Positions 1-7,158 of a DNA stretch of 10,757 nt are shown one piece after another; the stretch's first letter is position 1, and each line of letters starts with the position of its first letter. Origin of the DNA: CAJPNN01 sp041844735 (GTDB taxonomy: Bacteria; Bacillota; Clostridia; Peptostreptococcales; Anaerovoracaceae); NCBI GenBank assembly GCA_041844735.1, contig JBGZBP010000027.1, positions 1-10,757 on the forward strand. Direction: 5' to 3'. A model generated the notes under the pieces. It was not told the origin of the DNA. It searched no databases and saw nothing but the letters and a program-made list of their open reading frames with translations. Position numbers and translations under genes: made by a program.

Positions 1-199
1 AGATGAAAACAGTGATGAGACTCTCAAAGATTGCAGTCTTATAACATGCGACTATAAGATAAACGGGCAGCTGGTAGGAAAGCTGGGGGTAATAGGGCCT
101 ACGAGGATGGAGTATGCTCATGTGACATCTGTAATACGATATGTAAGTGAAAATATAAGTAATGCTTTTAAGCTTGATGGAGGGGAAGAAAATGATTAA
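1..199 (+). CDS. hrcA: Heat-inducible transcription repressor HrcA, C-terminal fragment (5' end outside window)
   Basis: This is the last 65 or so codons of the repressor that binds CIRCE operators and controls class I heat-shock genes; the reading frame starts at base 2. What is visible is the conserved HrcA C-terminus: a stretch reading CSLITCDYKINGQLVGKLG followed by the family signature GVIGPTRMEY, then a closing amphipathic helix and the tail KLDGGEEND. The DNA-binding winged helix and most of the GAF-like domain lie upstream of the window, as would any CIRCE element. The stop codon (197-199) overlaps the grpE start by 8 bases, which supports one transcript and translational coupling. 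Assignment is secure from the signature plus the neighbours grpE, dnaK and dnaJ. Confidence 0.95.
   Translation, partial: DENSDETLKDCSLITCDYKINGQLVGKLGVIGPTRMEYAHVTSVIRYVSENISNAFKLDGGEEND
179..185 (+). promoter_or_regulatory. Ribosome binding site deciding the grpE start
   Basis: GGAGGGG lies 6 bases before the ATG at 192 and sits inside the final hrcA codons. In-frame ATGs at 162 and 177 lie upstream of or too close to this site and have no comparable Shine-Dalgarno of their own, so 192 is the preferred start. Confidence 0.8.
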
Positions 200-773
200 A
201 GAGGAAAATCAGAAGATTGATGATATGGAAGAAATTAAAGAGGAATGCGAAACGGGAGACTTAAACGATGAGGCAGATGTGAAAGCGGCGTCGGATGAGG
301 AAAATGTTTCAAACAACAGGGAAGAAGATGATACCCGGGAGGAGGATGCCCCGGAAGATAAGGAAGATGAAAATACGAAGTATTTGAGATTATATGCGGA
401 CTTTCAGAACTTTAAAAAAAGAACTGAAAAAGAAAAGAGTGACATTTATGCATATGCAAATGAGAAGATTGCTTTGGATATGCTTGATGTAATAGATAAC
501 TTTGAACTGGCACTTTCACACAAAGAGGGGGTTTCAGAAACATTTGTGGAAGGAATGGAAAAAATATTGAAACAATTTAATGGGGTACTTGAAAAGAACG
601 GCATTAAGGAAATTGATGCTCTCGGAAGTGAGTTTGATCCTATGTTCCATCATGCAGTAATGACTGAAGATACGGATAAATATGAGTCGGGAGCAGTGTC
701 CGATGTTCTTAAAAAGGGATATGTACTTAATGGAAAAGTTATTAGAGCAGCTATGGTAAAGGTTGCAAATTAA
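192..773 (+). CDS. grpE: GrpE, nucleotide exchange factor of the DnaK chaperone system
   Basis: A cytoplasmic co-chaperone of 193 residues that, as a dimer, releases ADP from DnaK and may act as a thermosensor. Residues 1-61 are a disordered, strongly acidic tail (28 Asp/Glu by my count). From about residue 63 the long dimerisation helix begins (KYLRLYADFQNFKKR), followed by the four-helix bundle and the C-terminal beta domain. The beta domain carries FDPMFHHAV and the terminal family signature KKGYVLNGKVIRAAMVKVAN. Length is normal for the family. The start at 192 is chosen for its GGAGGGG site; starts at 162 and 177 would add 10 or 5 residues of out-of-family sequence. The gene overlaps hrcA by 8 bases and dnaK follows after 31 bases. 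It is presumably under HrcA/CIRCE control from a promoter upstream of hrcA. Confidence 0.97.
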   Translation: MIKEENQKIDDMEEIKEECETGDLNDEADVKAASDEENVSNNREEDDTREEDAPEDKEDENTKYLRLYADFQNFKKRTEKEKSDIYAYANEKIALDMLDVIDNFELALSHKEGVSETFVEGMEKILKQFNGVLEKNGIKEIDALGSEFDPMFHHAVMTEDTDKYESGAVSDVLKKGYVLNGKVIRAAMVKVAN

Positions 774-790
774 TGAGTTAAGGTTTATAA

Positions 791-798
791 AGGAGGAG
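791..798 (+). promoter_or_regulatory. Strong ribosome binding site deciding the dnaK start
   Basis: AGGAGGAG lies 6 bases before the ATG at 805. It rules against the in-frame upstream start at 763, which would overlap the end of grpE and add 14 residues before the universal DnaK N-terminus (GKVIGIDLGTTNS). Confidence 0.85.
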
Positions 799-804
799 AA
801 TAAA

Positions 805-2682
805 ATGGGAAAAGTAATAGGAATCGATTTGGGTACAACAAATTCATGTGTTGCAGTACTGGAAGGTGGAGAACCTACAGTAATTGCCAATGCGGAAGGT
901 AATAGAACAACACCGTCAATAGTAGGTTTTGCCAAGAACGGTGAGAGACTTGTGGGTGAAACAGCAAAGAGACAGGCGATAACAAACCCTGATAGAACGA
1001 TTGCATCAATCAAGAGATACATGGGTACTGATCATAAGGTGGAGATTGATGGAAAAAGTTATACTCCGCAGGATATCTCAGCTATGACATTGGCTAAACT
1101 GAAAAGCGATGCGGAAAGTTATTTAGGAGAAAAAGTTACGGAAGCTGTAATAACAGTACCTGCATACTTTACGGATAGCCAGAAACAGGCTACTAAGGAT
1201 GCCGGTAAGATTGCCGGTCTCGATGTAAAAAGAATAATAAATGAACCTACAGCGGCAGCTTTGGCTTACGGTTTGGATAAAGATGATAAACATCACAAAG
1301 TTTTGGTTTATGACCTTGGAGGCGGTACGTTTGACGTGTCCATCCTGGATTTAGGTGACGGAGTGTTTGAAGTGCTTGCCACAAGCGGAAATAACAGACT
1401 GGGTGGAGACGATTTCGATGAGGCATTGATTAACTTTATTGCGGATACATTTGCAAAAGAAAACGGTGTTGATTTGAGACAGGATAAGATGGCTCACCAG
1501 AGATTAAAGGAAGCGGCTGAGAAGGCAAAGAAAGAGCTTTCATCGGCACAGACTGCAAATGTAAATCTACCGTTTATAACAGTAAATGCAGATGGTCCTT
1601 TGCACCTTGACATGGACATAACAAGAGCAAAATTTGACCAGTTGACAAGCACTTTGGTTGATCAGACAATAGAACCGTTAAAGAAAGCTATGGCTGATGC
1701 GAATGTTTCAAACAGCGATATAGAGAAAGTGATTTTGGTAGGAGGGTCAACCAGAATACCGGCGGTTCAGGAAGCTGTGAAAAAGGTTACAGGTAAGGAA
1801 CCTTTCAAAGGGATAAACCCTGACGAATGTGTTGCAATCGGTGCAGCTGTTCAGGCGGGTGTATTGACAGGAGAGGTAAATGACGTTTTGCTGCTGGATG
1901 TAACGCCGTTATCGCTGTCCATTGAGACTTTGGGTGGAGTTGCAACGAAATTGATAGAAAGAAACACTACAATACCTACAAAGAAGAGCCAAATTTTCTC
2001 TACGGCGGCAGATAATCAAACGGCAGTTGATATTCATGTAATGCAGGGTGAAAGAGAAATGGCTTCGGGAAATATAACACTTGGAAAATTCCAGTTAACA
2101 GGCATTGCACCTGCAAGAAGAGGTGTTCCGCAGATTGAAGTTACATTTGATATAGATGCGAACGGAATTGTAAATGTAAGTGCTAAAGACTTAGGAACAG
2201 GTAAGCAGCAGGCGATTACCATTACATCTTCAACAAAGCTCAGCGATGATGAAATTCAGGCTAAGATTAAGGAAGCAGAGCAGTTTGCAGAGGAAGATAA
2301 AAAGAAGAAAGAAGAAATTGAAATCAGAAATACTGCAGAAACTTTGGTTTATGAAACAGAAAAAGCTTTAGGAGAACTTGGAGATAAGGTAGATTCGTCT
2401 GAGAAAGAAAGTGTTGAAAATGCAAAAGAAGACTTGAAAAAGGCACTCGAAAGCGGAAGTGTTGAAGAAATCAAAGCGAAAACTGAAAACTTGACCAATC
2501 TATTCAGTAAAATTTCCGAAAAACTATATCAGGCAGCACAGCAGGCAGGATTCGATCCTAACAATATGGATCCGAGCCAGTTTGCTCAGAACATGGGAGC
2601 AGGCAATGCAAAAGACGAAAAGCCGGACAATGTAGTGGATGCTGACTATGAAGTAGTTGATGAAGAAAAGAAAAACGATTAA
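805..2682 (+). CDS. dnaK: Chaperone DnaK (Hsp70)
   Basis: ATP-dependent Hsp70 chaperone of the cytoplasm, 625 residues, working with DnaJ and GrpE. The nucleotide-binding domain spans about 1-360 with phosphate-1 motif IGIDLGTTNS (5-14), phosphate-2 motif YDLGGGTFDVS (169-179) and adenosine motif VILVGGSTRIP (309-319). The hydrophobic linker VLLLDVTPLSLSIE (361-374) leads into the substrate-binding beta domain, which contains HVMQGERE (411-418). The helical lid runs from about 480, and the protein ends in the conserved acidic tail VDADYEVVDEE. The segment after IKRYMGTD (69-76) goes almost directly to the DGKSYTPQDIS region; the roughly 23-residue insert of proteobacterial DnaK is absent, as expected for Firmicutes. 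There is no frameshift or missing motif. Confidence 0.99.
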   Translation: MGKVIGIDLGTTNSCVAVLEGGEPTVIANAEGNRTTPSIVGFAKNGERLVGETAKRQAITNPDRTIASIKRYMGTDHKVEIDGKSYTPQDISAMTLAKLKSDAESYLGEKVTEAVITVPAYFTDSQKQATKDAGKIAGLDVKRIINEPTAAALAYGLDKDDKHHKVLVYDLGGGTFDVSILDLGDGVFEVLATSGNNRLGGDDFDEALINFIADTFAKENGVDLRQDKMAHQRLKEAAEKAKKELSSAQTANVNLPFITVNADGPLHLDMDITRAKFDQLTSTLVDQTIEPLKKAMADANVSNSDIEKVILVGGSTRIPAVQEAVKKVTGKEPFKGINPDECVAIGAAVQAGVLTGEVNDVLLLDVTPLSLSIETLGGVATKLIERNTTIPTKKSQIFSTAADNQTAVDIHVMQGEREMASGNITLGKFQLTGIAPARRGVPQIEVTFDIDANGIVNVSAKDLGTGKQQAITITSSTKLSDDEIQAKIKEAEQFAEEDKKKKEEIEIRNTAETLVYETEKALGELGDKVDSSEKESVENAKEDLKKALESGSVEEIKAKTENLTNLFSKISEKLYQAAQQAGFDPNNMDPSQFAQNMGAGNAKDEKPDNVVDADYEVVDEEKKND

Positions 2683-2695
2683 GGTGTTTTAACAA

Positions 2696-3832
2696 ATGGC
2701 AGATAAAAAAGATTTTTATGAAGTACTCGGACTTAAAAAGGGTGCGTCGGACGATGAGATAAAAAAGGCTTTCAGAAAAAAAGCTATGCAGTATCATCCT
2801 GATCGAAACCCGGGAGACAAAAAAGCTGAGGAAAACTTCAAAGAGGTAAATGAGGCATATAGCGTGCTTTCAGATCCTGAAAAAAAAGAAAAATATGATA
2901 GATTTGGTCATGCAGGAGTTGATCCGAATGCCGGGTTTGGCGGAGGATTCGGCGGAGGTATGGGATTTGACGATTTAGGAGACATATTTTCAAGCTTTTT
3001 CGGAGGAGGATTTGGTGGTGGAAGCAGACGCAGAAACGGTCCCAGGAAGGGAAATGACATTCATATAAGAATGAATTTAACTTTTGAAGAGGCTGCTTTC
3101 GGTACCAAAAAGACCATTAAAATTAATAGAACTGAGGGATGTACAGTATGCGGGGGCAGCGGTGCAGAGCCTGGAACGTCAAAAAAGACGTGCCCTAACT
3201 GTAACGGCACAGGACAGGTAACAAGTACCACAAACACACCGTTCGGTGCATTTTCACAAACATCGGTATGTCCTCAATGTAACGGAAGCGGAGAGGTGAT
3301 AGAGACCCCGTGCCATGAGTGTAAAGGAAGCGGCAAGGTAAAGAAAGCGGCAGAGATAGCTGTGGATATACCGGCGGGAGTAGACAGTGATTCCGTGATA
3401 TCCATATCAGGACAAGGAGAGGCTGGCTTTAACGGAGGTCCGACAGGAGACTTGTTTATATCGGTTACAGTGGCGCCTCATAAGTTGTTCAAGCGAAGAA
3501 ATAACGATTTGTGGTTGGAAATTCCTATAACTTTTGCACAGGCATGTCTTGGAGATGAAATAGTTGTACCTACGTTAACGGAGAAGATTTCCTATAAAAT
3601 ACCTGAAGGAACACAGCCTGAGACAGTATTCAGACTGAAAGGTAAGGGTATAAAGGCGTTAAAATCAAATAAATACGGCGATTTATATGTGAAAGTGATG
3701 TTGGAAATTCCTAAAAAACTGAATCAAACTCAAAAAGATAAGATTAAAGAGCTGGGAGATATACTGACTCATGAAGCATACGAAAAGAAAAAGAGTTTCA
3801 CAGAGTCCATAAAAGATCTTTTCACAAAATAA
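2696..3832 (+). CDS. dnaJ: Chaperone DnaJ (type I Hsp40)
   Basis: Co-chaperone that delivers substrates to DnaK and stimulates its ATPase; 378 residues, full length. The J domain (about 5-70) carries the HPD tripeptide at 34-36. The Gly/Phe-rich linker (about 75-110) has repeated FGGG units. The zinc-binding region contains four CxxCxGxG repeats: CTVCGGSG (149-156), CPNCNGTG (166-173), CPQCNGSG (192-199) and CHECKGSG (206-213), so both zinc sites are intact. The C-terminal substrate-binding and dimerisation domains follow. The Shine-Dalgarno (AAGGTG, 2681-2686) overlaps the dnaK stop codon and is 9 bases from the ATG, giving a 13-base gap and likely coupling. This is the last gene before the strong terminator at 3866-3910. 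Confidence 0.99.
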   Translation: MADKKDFYEVLGLKKGASDDEIKKAFRKKAMQYHPDRNPGDKKAEENFKEVNEAYSVLSDPEKKEKYDRFGHAGVDPNAGFGGGFGGGMGFDDLGDIFSSFFGGGFGGGSRRRNGPRKGNDIHIRMNLTFEEAAFGTKKTIKINRTEGCTVCGGSGAEPGTSKKTCPNCNGTGQVTSTTNTPFGAFSQTSVCPQCNGSGEVIETPCHECKGSGKVKKAAEIAVDIPAGVDSDSVISISGQGEAGFNGGPTGDLFISVTVAPHKLFKRRNNDLWLEIPITFAQACLGDEIVVPTLTEKISYKIPEGTQPETVFRLKGKGIKALKSNKYGDLYVKVMLEIPKKLNQTQKDKIKELGDILTHEAYEKKKSFTESIKDLFTK

Positions 3833-3865
3833 CAAAATCGATTATTAAAAATAATCTGCATATTT

Positions 3866-3910
3866 AAGCCGGTGTTAGTGCATTATAATGCACTAACACC
3901 GGCTTTTTTT
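3866..3910 (+). terminator. Strong intrinsic terminator of the hrcA-grpE-dnaK-dnaJ operon
   Basis: A perfect 40-bp dyad (two 20-base arms, 3866-3885 and 3886-3905) is followed by a T run at 3904-3910. As RNA it gives at least 16-18 paired bases with a small TATA loop; the GC-rich base of the stem (GCCGGTG/CACCGGC) sits directly against the T run, as in rho-independent termination. On the opposite strand the dyad is followed by only two T's, so it acts in the + direction. It lies 33 bases after the dnaJ stop. A smaller AT hairpin (3840-3856, 7-base arms) lies just before it. Confidence 0.93.
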
Positions 3911-4031
3911 GTGCGTAGAGATAAAAATACTGTATACATAATTTTATGTAGCATAATTTATAATATTATGATAATATAAACATGTATATTTACTCATGTT
4001 ATTGAGCTATAAAATGAACAGGAGGTTTTGT
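3911..4031 (+). promoter_or_regulatory. AT-rich upstream region of the lysR gene with a possible -10 box and three small dyads
   Basis: A TATAAT hexamer is present at 3959-3964, but I see no good TTGACA-like -35 at 16-18 bases, so the promoter call is weak. Three short inverted repeats are visible: TACATA-N4-TATGTA (3935-3950), CATAAT-N7-ATTATG (3952-3970) and AACATG-N10-CATGTT (3979-4000). LysR-type proteins often bind their own promoters at imperfect dyads, so these could be operators. Such repeats also arise easily in AT-rich DNA, and none fits the T-N11-A pattern cleanly. Confidence 0.35.
4020..4025 (+). promoter_or_regulatory. Ribosome binding site deciding the lysR start
   Basis: AGGAGG lies 6 bases before the ATG at 4032. 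In-frame ATGs at 3996 and 4014 lack such a site and would add residues before the normal LysR N-terminus. Confidence 0.8.
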
Positions 4032-4919
4032 ATGTCTTTATATACGTGGCAGGTATTTATGGTAGTTGCAGAAGAAAAGAGTTTCGTTAAAGCGGCAGAA
4101 AGGCTTAATGTATCTCAGTCAGCTGTCAGTCACTTAATTAGGAAGCTGGAACAGGAATATGGATATCCGCTGTTTATAAGAAGTAGAAACAACATTGAAC
4201 TTACTCAAAACGGAATGGCAATAATGCCGTATGTAAGAAATGTTCTGGACTCCACAAAGGCACTGGAACAGCAAGTGAACAACATAGGAAATGCTACAGG
4301 CGGAAATATAAGGATTGCGTCATTTTACAGTGCTTCGGTACTTTGGTTGCCGGACATAATATCGGAATTCAAGGTAAAATATCCGAATGTAAATATAAGC
4401 GTGATTCAGACAGGAGATTTGCATATTAGAGAGCTGGTAAATGACGGAAAGGTTGATTTGGCATTTTTGTCTATAGATTCAAATGTAAAGGGTTCGATAA
4501 TGCCTCTGTATAAGACTGAGATTATATGCCTTTCAGATAAAAAATTTGTACCTAAGAACGGTAAATCGGTTACGAGGGAAGATTTGGACGGTCAAAATAT
4601 AATAATGCAGATGGAGGGATATGATACGGAATTTGTCTTGTGGCTAAAAGAAAATAATGTGAACTATAATTGTGATTTCAGACTGGAAGTTGACGCTGCA
4701 TGTCATCATTATGTAAGCAAGGGATTCGGACTCTGTCTAACGTCACGTATGACTTATGATTGTGCAAAATCGGATGTTGCAATATGGCCGTTAGAACCTG
4801 CGGCGGGCAGGACGGTAGCACTGGTGACGGTGGCACCCGAATATCATTCTCCTGTACTTACGATGTTCAGAAAAGAGATAATAAAATATATGAACGAAAT
4901 GAACCTGCTTAATATATGA
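4032..4919 (+). CDS. LysR-type transcriptional regulator
   Basis: A 295-residue regulator, the usual LysR family length. The N-terminal winged helix-turn-helix (about 1-60) is typical: WQVFMVVAEEKSFVKAAERL, then NVSQSAVSHLIRKLEQEYG and PLFIRSRNNIELTQNG. A linker helix follows, then a periplasmic-binding-protein-like effector domain (about 91-295) starting at GNIRIASF. The VSKGFGLCLTS segment near residue 228 corresponds to the conserved GxGxxxxP-like region before the C-terminus. It lies directly upstream of, and in the same direction as, an aminotransferase-aldolase-transporter unit, separated by 159 bases that contain a good -10 box. The natural inference is a local activator or repressor of that unit that responds to its substrate or a pathway intermediate. 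Co-directional rather than divergent placement is a little less common for this family. The effector is unknown. Confidence 0.93.
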   Translation: MSLYTWQVFMVVAEEKSFVKAAERLNVSQSAVSHLIRKLEQEYGYPLFIRSRNNIELTQNGMAIMPYVRNVLDSTKALEQQVNNIGNATGGNIRIASFYSASVLWLPDIISEFKVKYPNVNISVIQTGDLHIRELVNDGKVDLAFLSIDSNVKGSIMPLYKTEIICLSDKKFVPKNGKSVTREDLDGQNIIMQMEGYDTEFVLWLKENNVNYNCDFRLEVDAACHHYVSKGFGLCLTSRMTYDCAKSDVAIWPLEPAAGRTVALVTVAPEYHSPVLTMFRKEIIKYMNEMNLLNI

Positions 4920-4944
4920 ATATTATACACGAATAGAAGTTCAT

Positions 4945-4993
4945 GTAAAATTGATGTTAATTGCGTTTTACCTTATTCCGCTTACATTATAAT
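4945..4993 (+). promoter_or_regulatory. Probable promoter and regulator-binding region of the aminotransferase-aldolase-transporter unit
   Basis: A consensus -10 box TATAAT is at 4988-4993. The -35 is poor: TTTACC at 4967-4972 with a 15-base spacer is the best candidate, as is common for promoters needing a LysR activator. An outer dyad GTAAAA-N15-TTTTAC (4945-4950 and 4966-4971) overlaps the -35 zone, centred roughly 42 bases before the expected transcription start near 5000. That is where a LysR-type activation site would lie. The box is seen directly; the regulator link is inferred. Confidence 0.5.
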
Positions 4994-5078
4994 ATATACG
5001 AAAGAAATAGGAATGTAGATAATGTTTATTAGGTATTGATTGTAATTAGTGAGTTTTATAAAAGTGGAGGTAGTTAAA

Positions 5079-6290
5079 ATGTTAAATTTTGCAAAGAGAA
5101 TTTCCGTGATGAACGGCGAAGTTAACAAACTTAAAGTGTTAACCAATTCGTTGATATCTCCGGATATTATTTCATTTGGTGGAGGTGCTCCCGGATTGGA
5201 AGCATATCCTATGGAGCAAATAAGAGAAATATCACAGGATGTTTTTCAGAGAACTGCTGACGGATACGGGGCATTAAAGTACGGTTCTGCGGTAGGAAAT
5301 GTAAAACTTAGAGAGGCAGTCAGAGACGTTCTTTTGAAACCTAGAGGTATTGATGTGAATATCAATAACATAATGATTACATCCGGAGGCATACAGCCTA
5401 TGAACCTGATTTGTCAGATGTTGATTGATCCGGGTGATGTTATTTTGGTAGAAACACCGTCATTTGTTCATACAAGCATGATATTCAAGATGTTTGAAGC
5501 TAAGCTTGTACCGGTTGAGACTGATGACAACGGCATGAATATGGAAGATGTTGAGAAAAAAATTAAAGAATATAATCCTAAATTCATTTATACAGTTCCT
5601 ACATTCCAGAATCCTACAGGGGTTACAATGAGTTTGGAGAGAAGAAAAAAACTTGCTGACCTTGCAGCTCAGTATGATGTTGTAGTTTTGGAAGATGATC
5701 CGTACAGAGAGATTCGCTACAGTGGAGAAACATTGCCTTATATCAAGTCATTCGACAAGAGCAACAATGTTATAATTGCAAACAGTTTTTCCAAGATTTT
5801 CTCACCAGGAAGCAGGCTTGGATATATAGTTGCCGACGAAGCAATAATAAACACACTTGGCGATGTTAAGCTGGGTACGGATACTTGCACAAACACTGTA
5901 ACTCAGGAGATAGCTGCCGAATTTTTTGCACGTGGATTATATCCTGCTCATCTGGAAAAACTTTGTTCGTTGTATAGAAGCAGAAGAGATGTGATGCTTA
6001 AGGCTATAGACAATTATTTCCCTGAAGGAACCAAGAGAACAAACCCTGATGGCGGATATTATGTTTGGGTAGAGTTACCGAAAGAAATAAATGCAACAGA
6101 GATGGCAATAGAAGTAGCTGAAAATCTTAATGTTTGTTATGGTGTAGGATCAATTTTTTACACTGAGGGTAATGAAGAAGGAGCAGGAGACAACTGCATC
6201 AGAATGAATTTCAGCGGACTTTCTGAGGATGTCATAGAAGCGAATGTTAAAAAATTAGGTGATTATTTTAAAACGAAGCTAGGCAAGTAG
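5079..6290 (+). CDS. Fold-type I PLP-dependent aminotransferase (class I/II, 2-aminoadipate/LysN-like)
   Basis: A soluble, cytoplasmic aminotransferase of 403 residues. Fold-type I motifs are intact: GGGAPGLEAYP near 34-44, a glycine-rich TSGGIQ (101-106) contacting the cofactor phosphate, NPTG (178-181), the cofactor-binding Asp in EDDPYREIRY (205-214), the Schiff-base lysine K239 in NSFSKIFSPGSRLGY, and the substrate-carboxylate arginine R375 in CIRMNFSG. The overall pattern, with DDPY and SKIFSPGxRxGY, matches the branch containing 2-aminoadipate/LysN and broad aromatic or branched-chain aminotransferases. That branch has wide specificity, so the amino acid is not predicted. The start at 5079 is set by GGAGG at 5066-5070; a GTG start at 5049 has no support. 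There is no N-terminal GntR domain, so it is an enzyme rather than a MocR regulator. It heads the unit and probably makes the 2-oxo acid used by the aldolase that follows. Confidence 0.92.
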   Translation: MLNFAKRISVMNGEVNKLKVLTNSLISPDIISFGGGAPGLEAYPMEQIREISQDVFQRTADGYGALKYGSAVGNVKLREAVRDVLLKPRGIDVNINNIMITSGGIQPMNLICQMLIDPGDVILVETPSFVHTSMIFKMFEAKLVPVETDDNGMNMEDVEKKIKEYNPKFIYTVPTFQNPTGVTMSLERRKKLADLAAQYDVVVLEDDPYREIRYSGETLPYIKSFDKSNNVIIANSFSKIFSPGSRLGYIVADEAIINTLGDVKLGTDTCTNTVTQEIAAEFFARGLYPAHLEKLCSLYRSRRDVMLKAIDNYFPEGTKRTNPDGGYYVWVELPKEINATEMAIEVAENLNVCYGVGSIFYTEGNEEGAGDNCIRMNFSGLSEDVIEANVKKLGDYFKTKLGK

Positions 6291-6296
6291 GAGGTG
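6289..6296 (+). promoter_or_regulatory. Ribosome binding site of the aldolase gene, overlapping the upstream stop codon
   Basis: AGGAGGTG overlaps the TAG stop (6288-6290) of the aminotransferase and is 5 bases before the ATG at 6302. This is a near-perfect anti-16S match and points to coupled translation of the two enzymes. Confidence 0.8.
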
Positions 6297-6301
6297 AAAT
6301 T

Positions 6302-7087
6302 ATGTCACTTAACAGATTGAGAGACATGGCGAAGGAAGGAAAGCCTGCGATTGGAACCTTCTTTGGAAGCGGCAATATGTCTATGATGGAATGCTTGGGA
6401 TATACCGGACTTGATTGGGTCATTATAGATACCGAACACGGACCGTTTGATACAGAATCAATGATGAACCTTATTCGTGTAGCGGAGAGTGTAGATTTGG
6501 TACCCGTAGTCAGAATTGCCGATGTAACGCACAAGGAAATACAGAGAGCTGCGGACTGCGGAGCTCAGGGACTGATTATTCCATGTTTGAGAGATATTGA
6601 AGATTTTAAGAAAGCAGTGGATCTTGCAAAGTTTGCACCTATGGGTAACAGAGGATTTATCAAGGGCAGGGGAACAGGATTCGGAAATTTGGAATGGGCA
6701 AAATGCGGTCTTGAAGAGTACTACGCAAACAGTAATGAAAGATTGATGTTAATCCCTCAGTGCGAAACTGTAGAAGCTCTTGAAAACATTGAGAAGATTG
6801 TGGCTATTGATGGAATAGACGGGATATTTATAGGGCCGTTTGACCTATCAACTACCATGGGTATGGCGGGTCAGTTTACCAATCCGGAGTTTATAGCTGC
6901 AAAGGAAAGAGTTTTGAATGCTTGTAAGGCTGTTAATAAACCTTGTTACATTTTATCACTTACAGAGGATGAAGCAGCATCTTTGATAAAAGAAGGCTAT
7001 GCAGGAGTGGCTCATAATCTTGACTTTAATATCTTTGTTAAAGCATACAAGGATATTGTAAGGAATGTTCATGAGAAACTTAAATAA
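6302..7087 (+). CDS. HpcH/HpaI-family class II (metal-dependent) aldolase
   Basis: A 261-residue TIM-barrel protein of the HpcH/HpaI aldolase/citrate lyase family, whose members form or cleave C-C bonds through a pyruvate enolate held on a divalent metal. Family features are in place: the Asp-His dyad in IDTEHGPFD (D43, H46), the pyruvate-binding arginine in VVRI (R71), the first metal ligand in PQCET (E155), the second in IGPFDLSTTMG (D181), and the phosphate/glycine loop APMGNRG (112-118). By analogy with HpaI, likely reactions are retro-aldol cleavage of a 4-hydroxy-2-oxo acid to pyruvate and an aldehyde, or oxaloacetate-type decarboxylation. The aldehyde partner cannot be read from sequence. 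It follows the aminotransferase after 11 bases, so it may act on that enzyme's 2-oxo acid product. The related 2-dehydro-3-deoxyglucarate aldolase function is possible, but there is no sugar-acid gene nearby. Confidence 0.9.
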   Translation: MSLNRLRDMAKEGKPAIGTFFGSGNMSMMECLGYTGLDWVIIDTEHGPFDTESMMNLIRVAESVDLVPVVRIADVTHKEIQRAADCGAQGLIIPCLRDIEDFKKAVDLAKFAPMGNRGFIKGRGTGFGNLEWAKCGLEEYYANSNERLMLIPQCETVEALENIEKIVAIDGIDGIFIGPFDLSTTMGMAGQFTNPEFIAAKERVLNACKAVNKPCYILSLTEDEAASLIKEGYAGVAHNLDFNIFVKAYKDIVRNVHEKLK

Positions 7088-7158
7088 CTTTAAACATATT
7101 TTAATATGTGAACTCATAATGTGATTTATAGATATAAAATGCAAAAGAGGTGAAAATG

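Noticed and set aside
534..1022. A 162-codon - strand open frame across the grpE-dnaK junction
   Set aside because: It lies opposite two certain genes and its translation shows no family motif; it is a shadow frame.
2935..3030. Repeated GGCGGAGGATT-like units in dnaJ
   Set aside because: They encode the Gly/Phe-rich linker expected in every type I DnaJ and are not a separate repeat element.
3872..3899. Resemblance of the terminator interior (TTAGTGC ... GCACTAA) to the CIRCE heat-shock operator
   Set aside because: CIRCE is TTAGCACTC-N9-GAGTGCTAA; here the order of bases after TTAG differs and the central spacer is absent. The position after dnaJ and the T run fit a terminator.
5049..5078. 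Upstream GTG start that would lengthen the aminotransferase by 10 residues
   Set aside because: It has no Shine-Dalgarno, whereas GGAGG at 5066-5070 is well placed for the ATG at 5079.
7094..7109. Small hairpin (ACATATT-TT-AATATGT) between the aldolase and transporter genes
   Set aside because: It is a weak, entirely AT-dominated stem with no T run after it, so there is no support for a terminator. It could be an RNA processing site, but nothing else suggests that.
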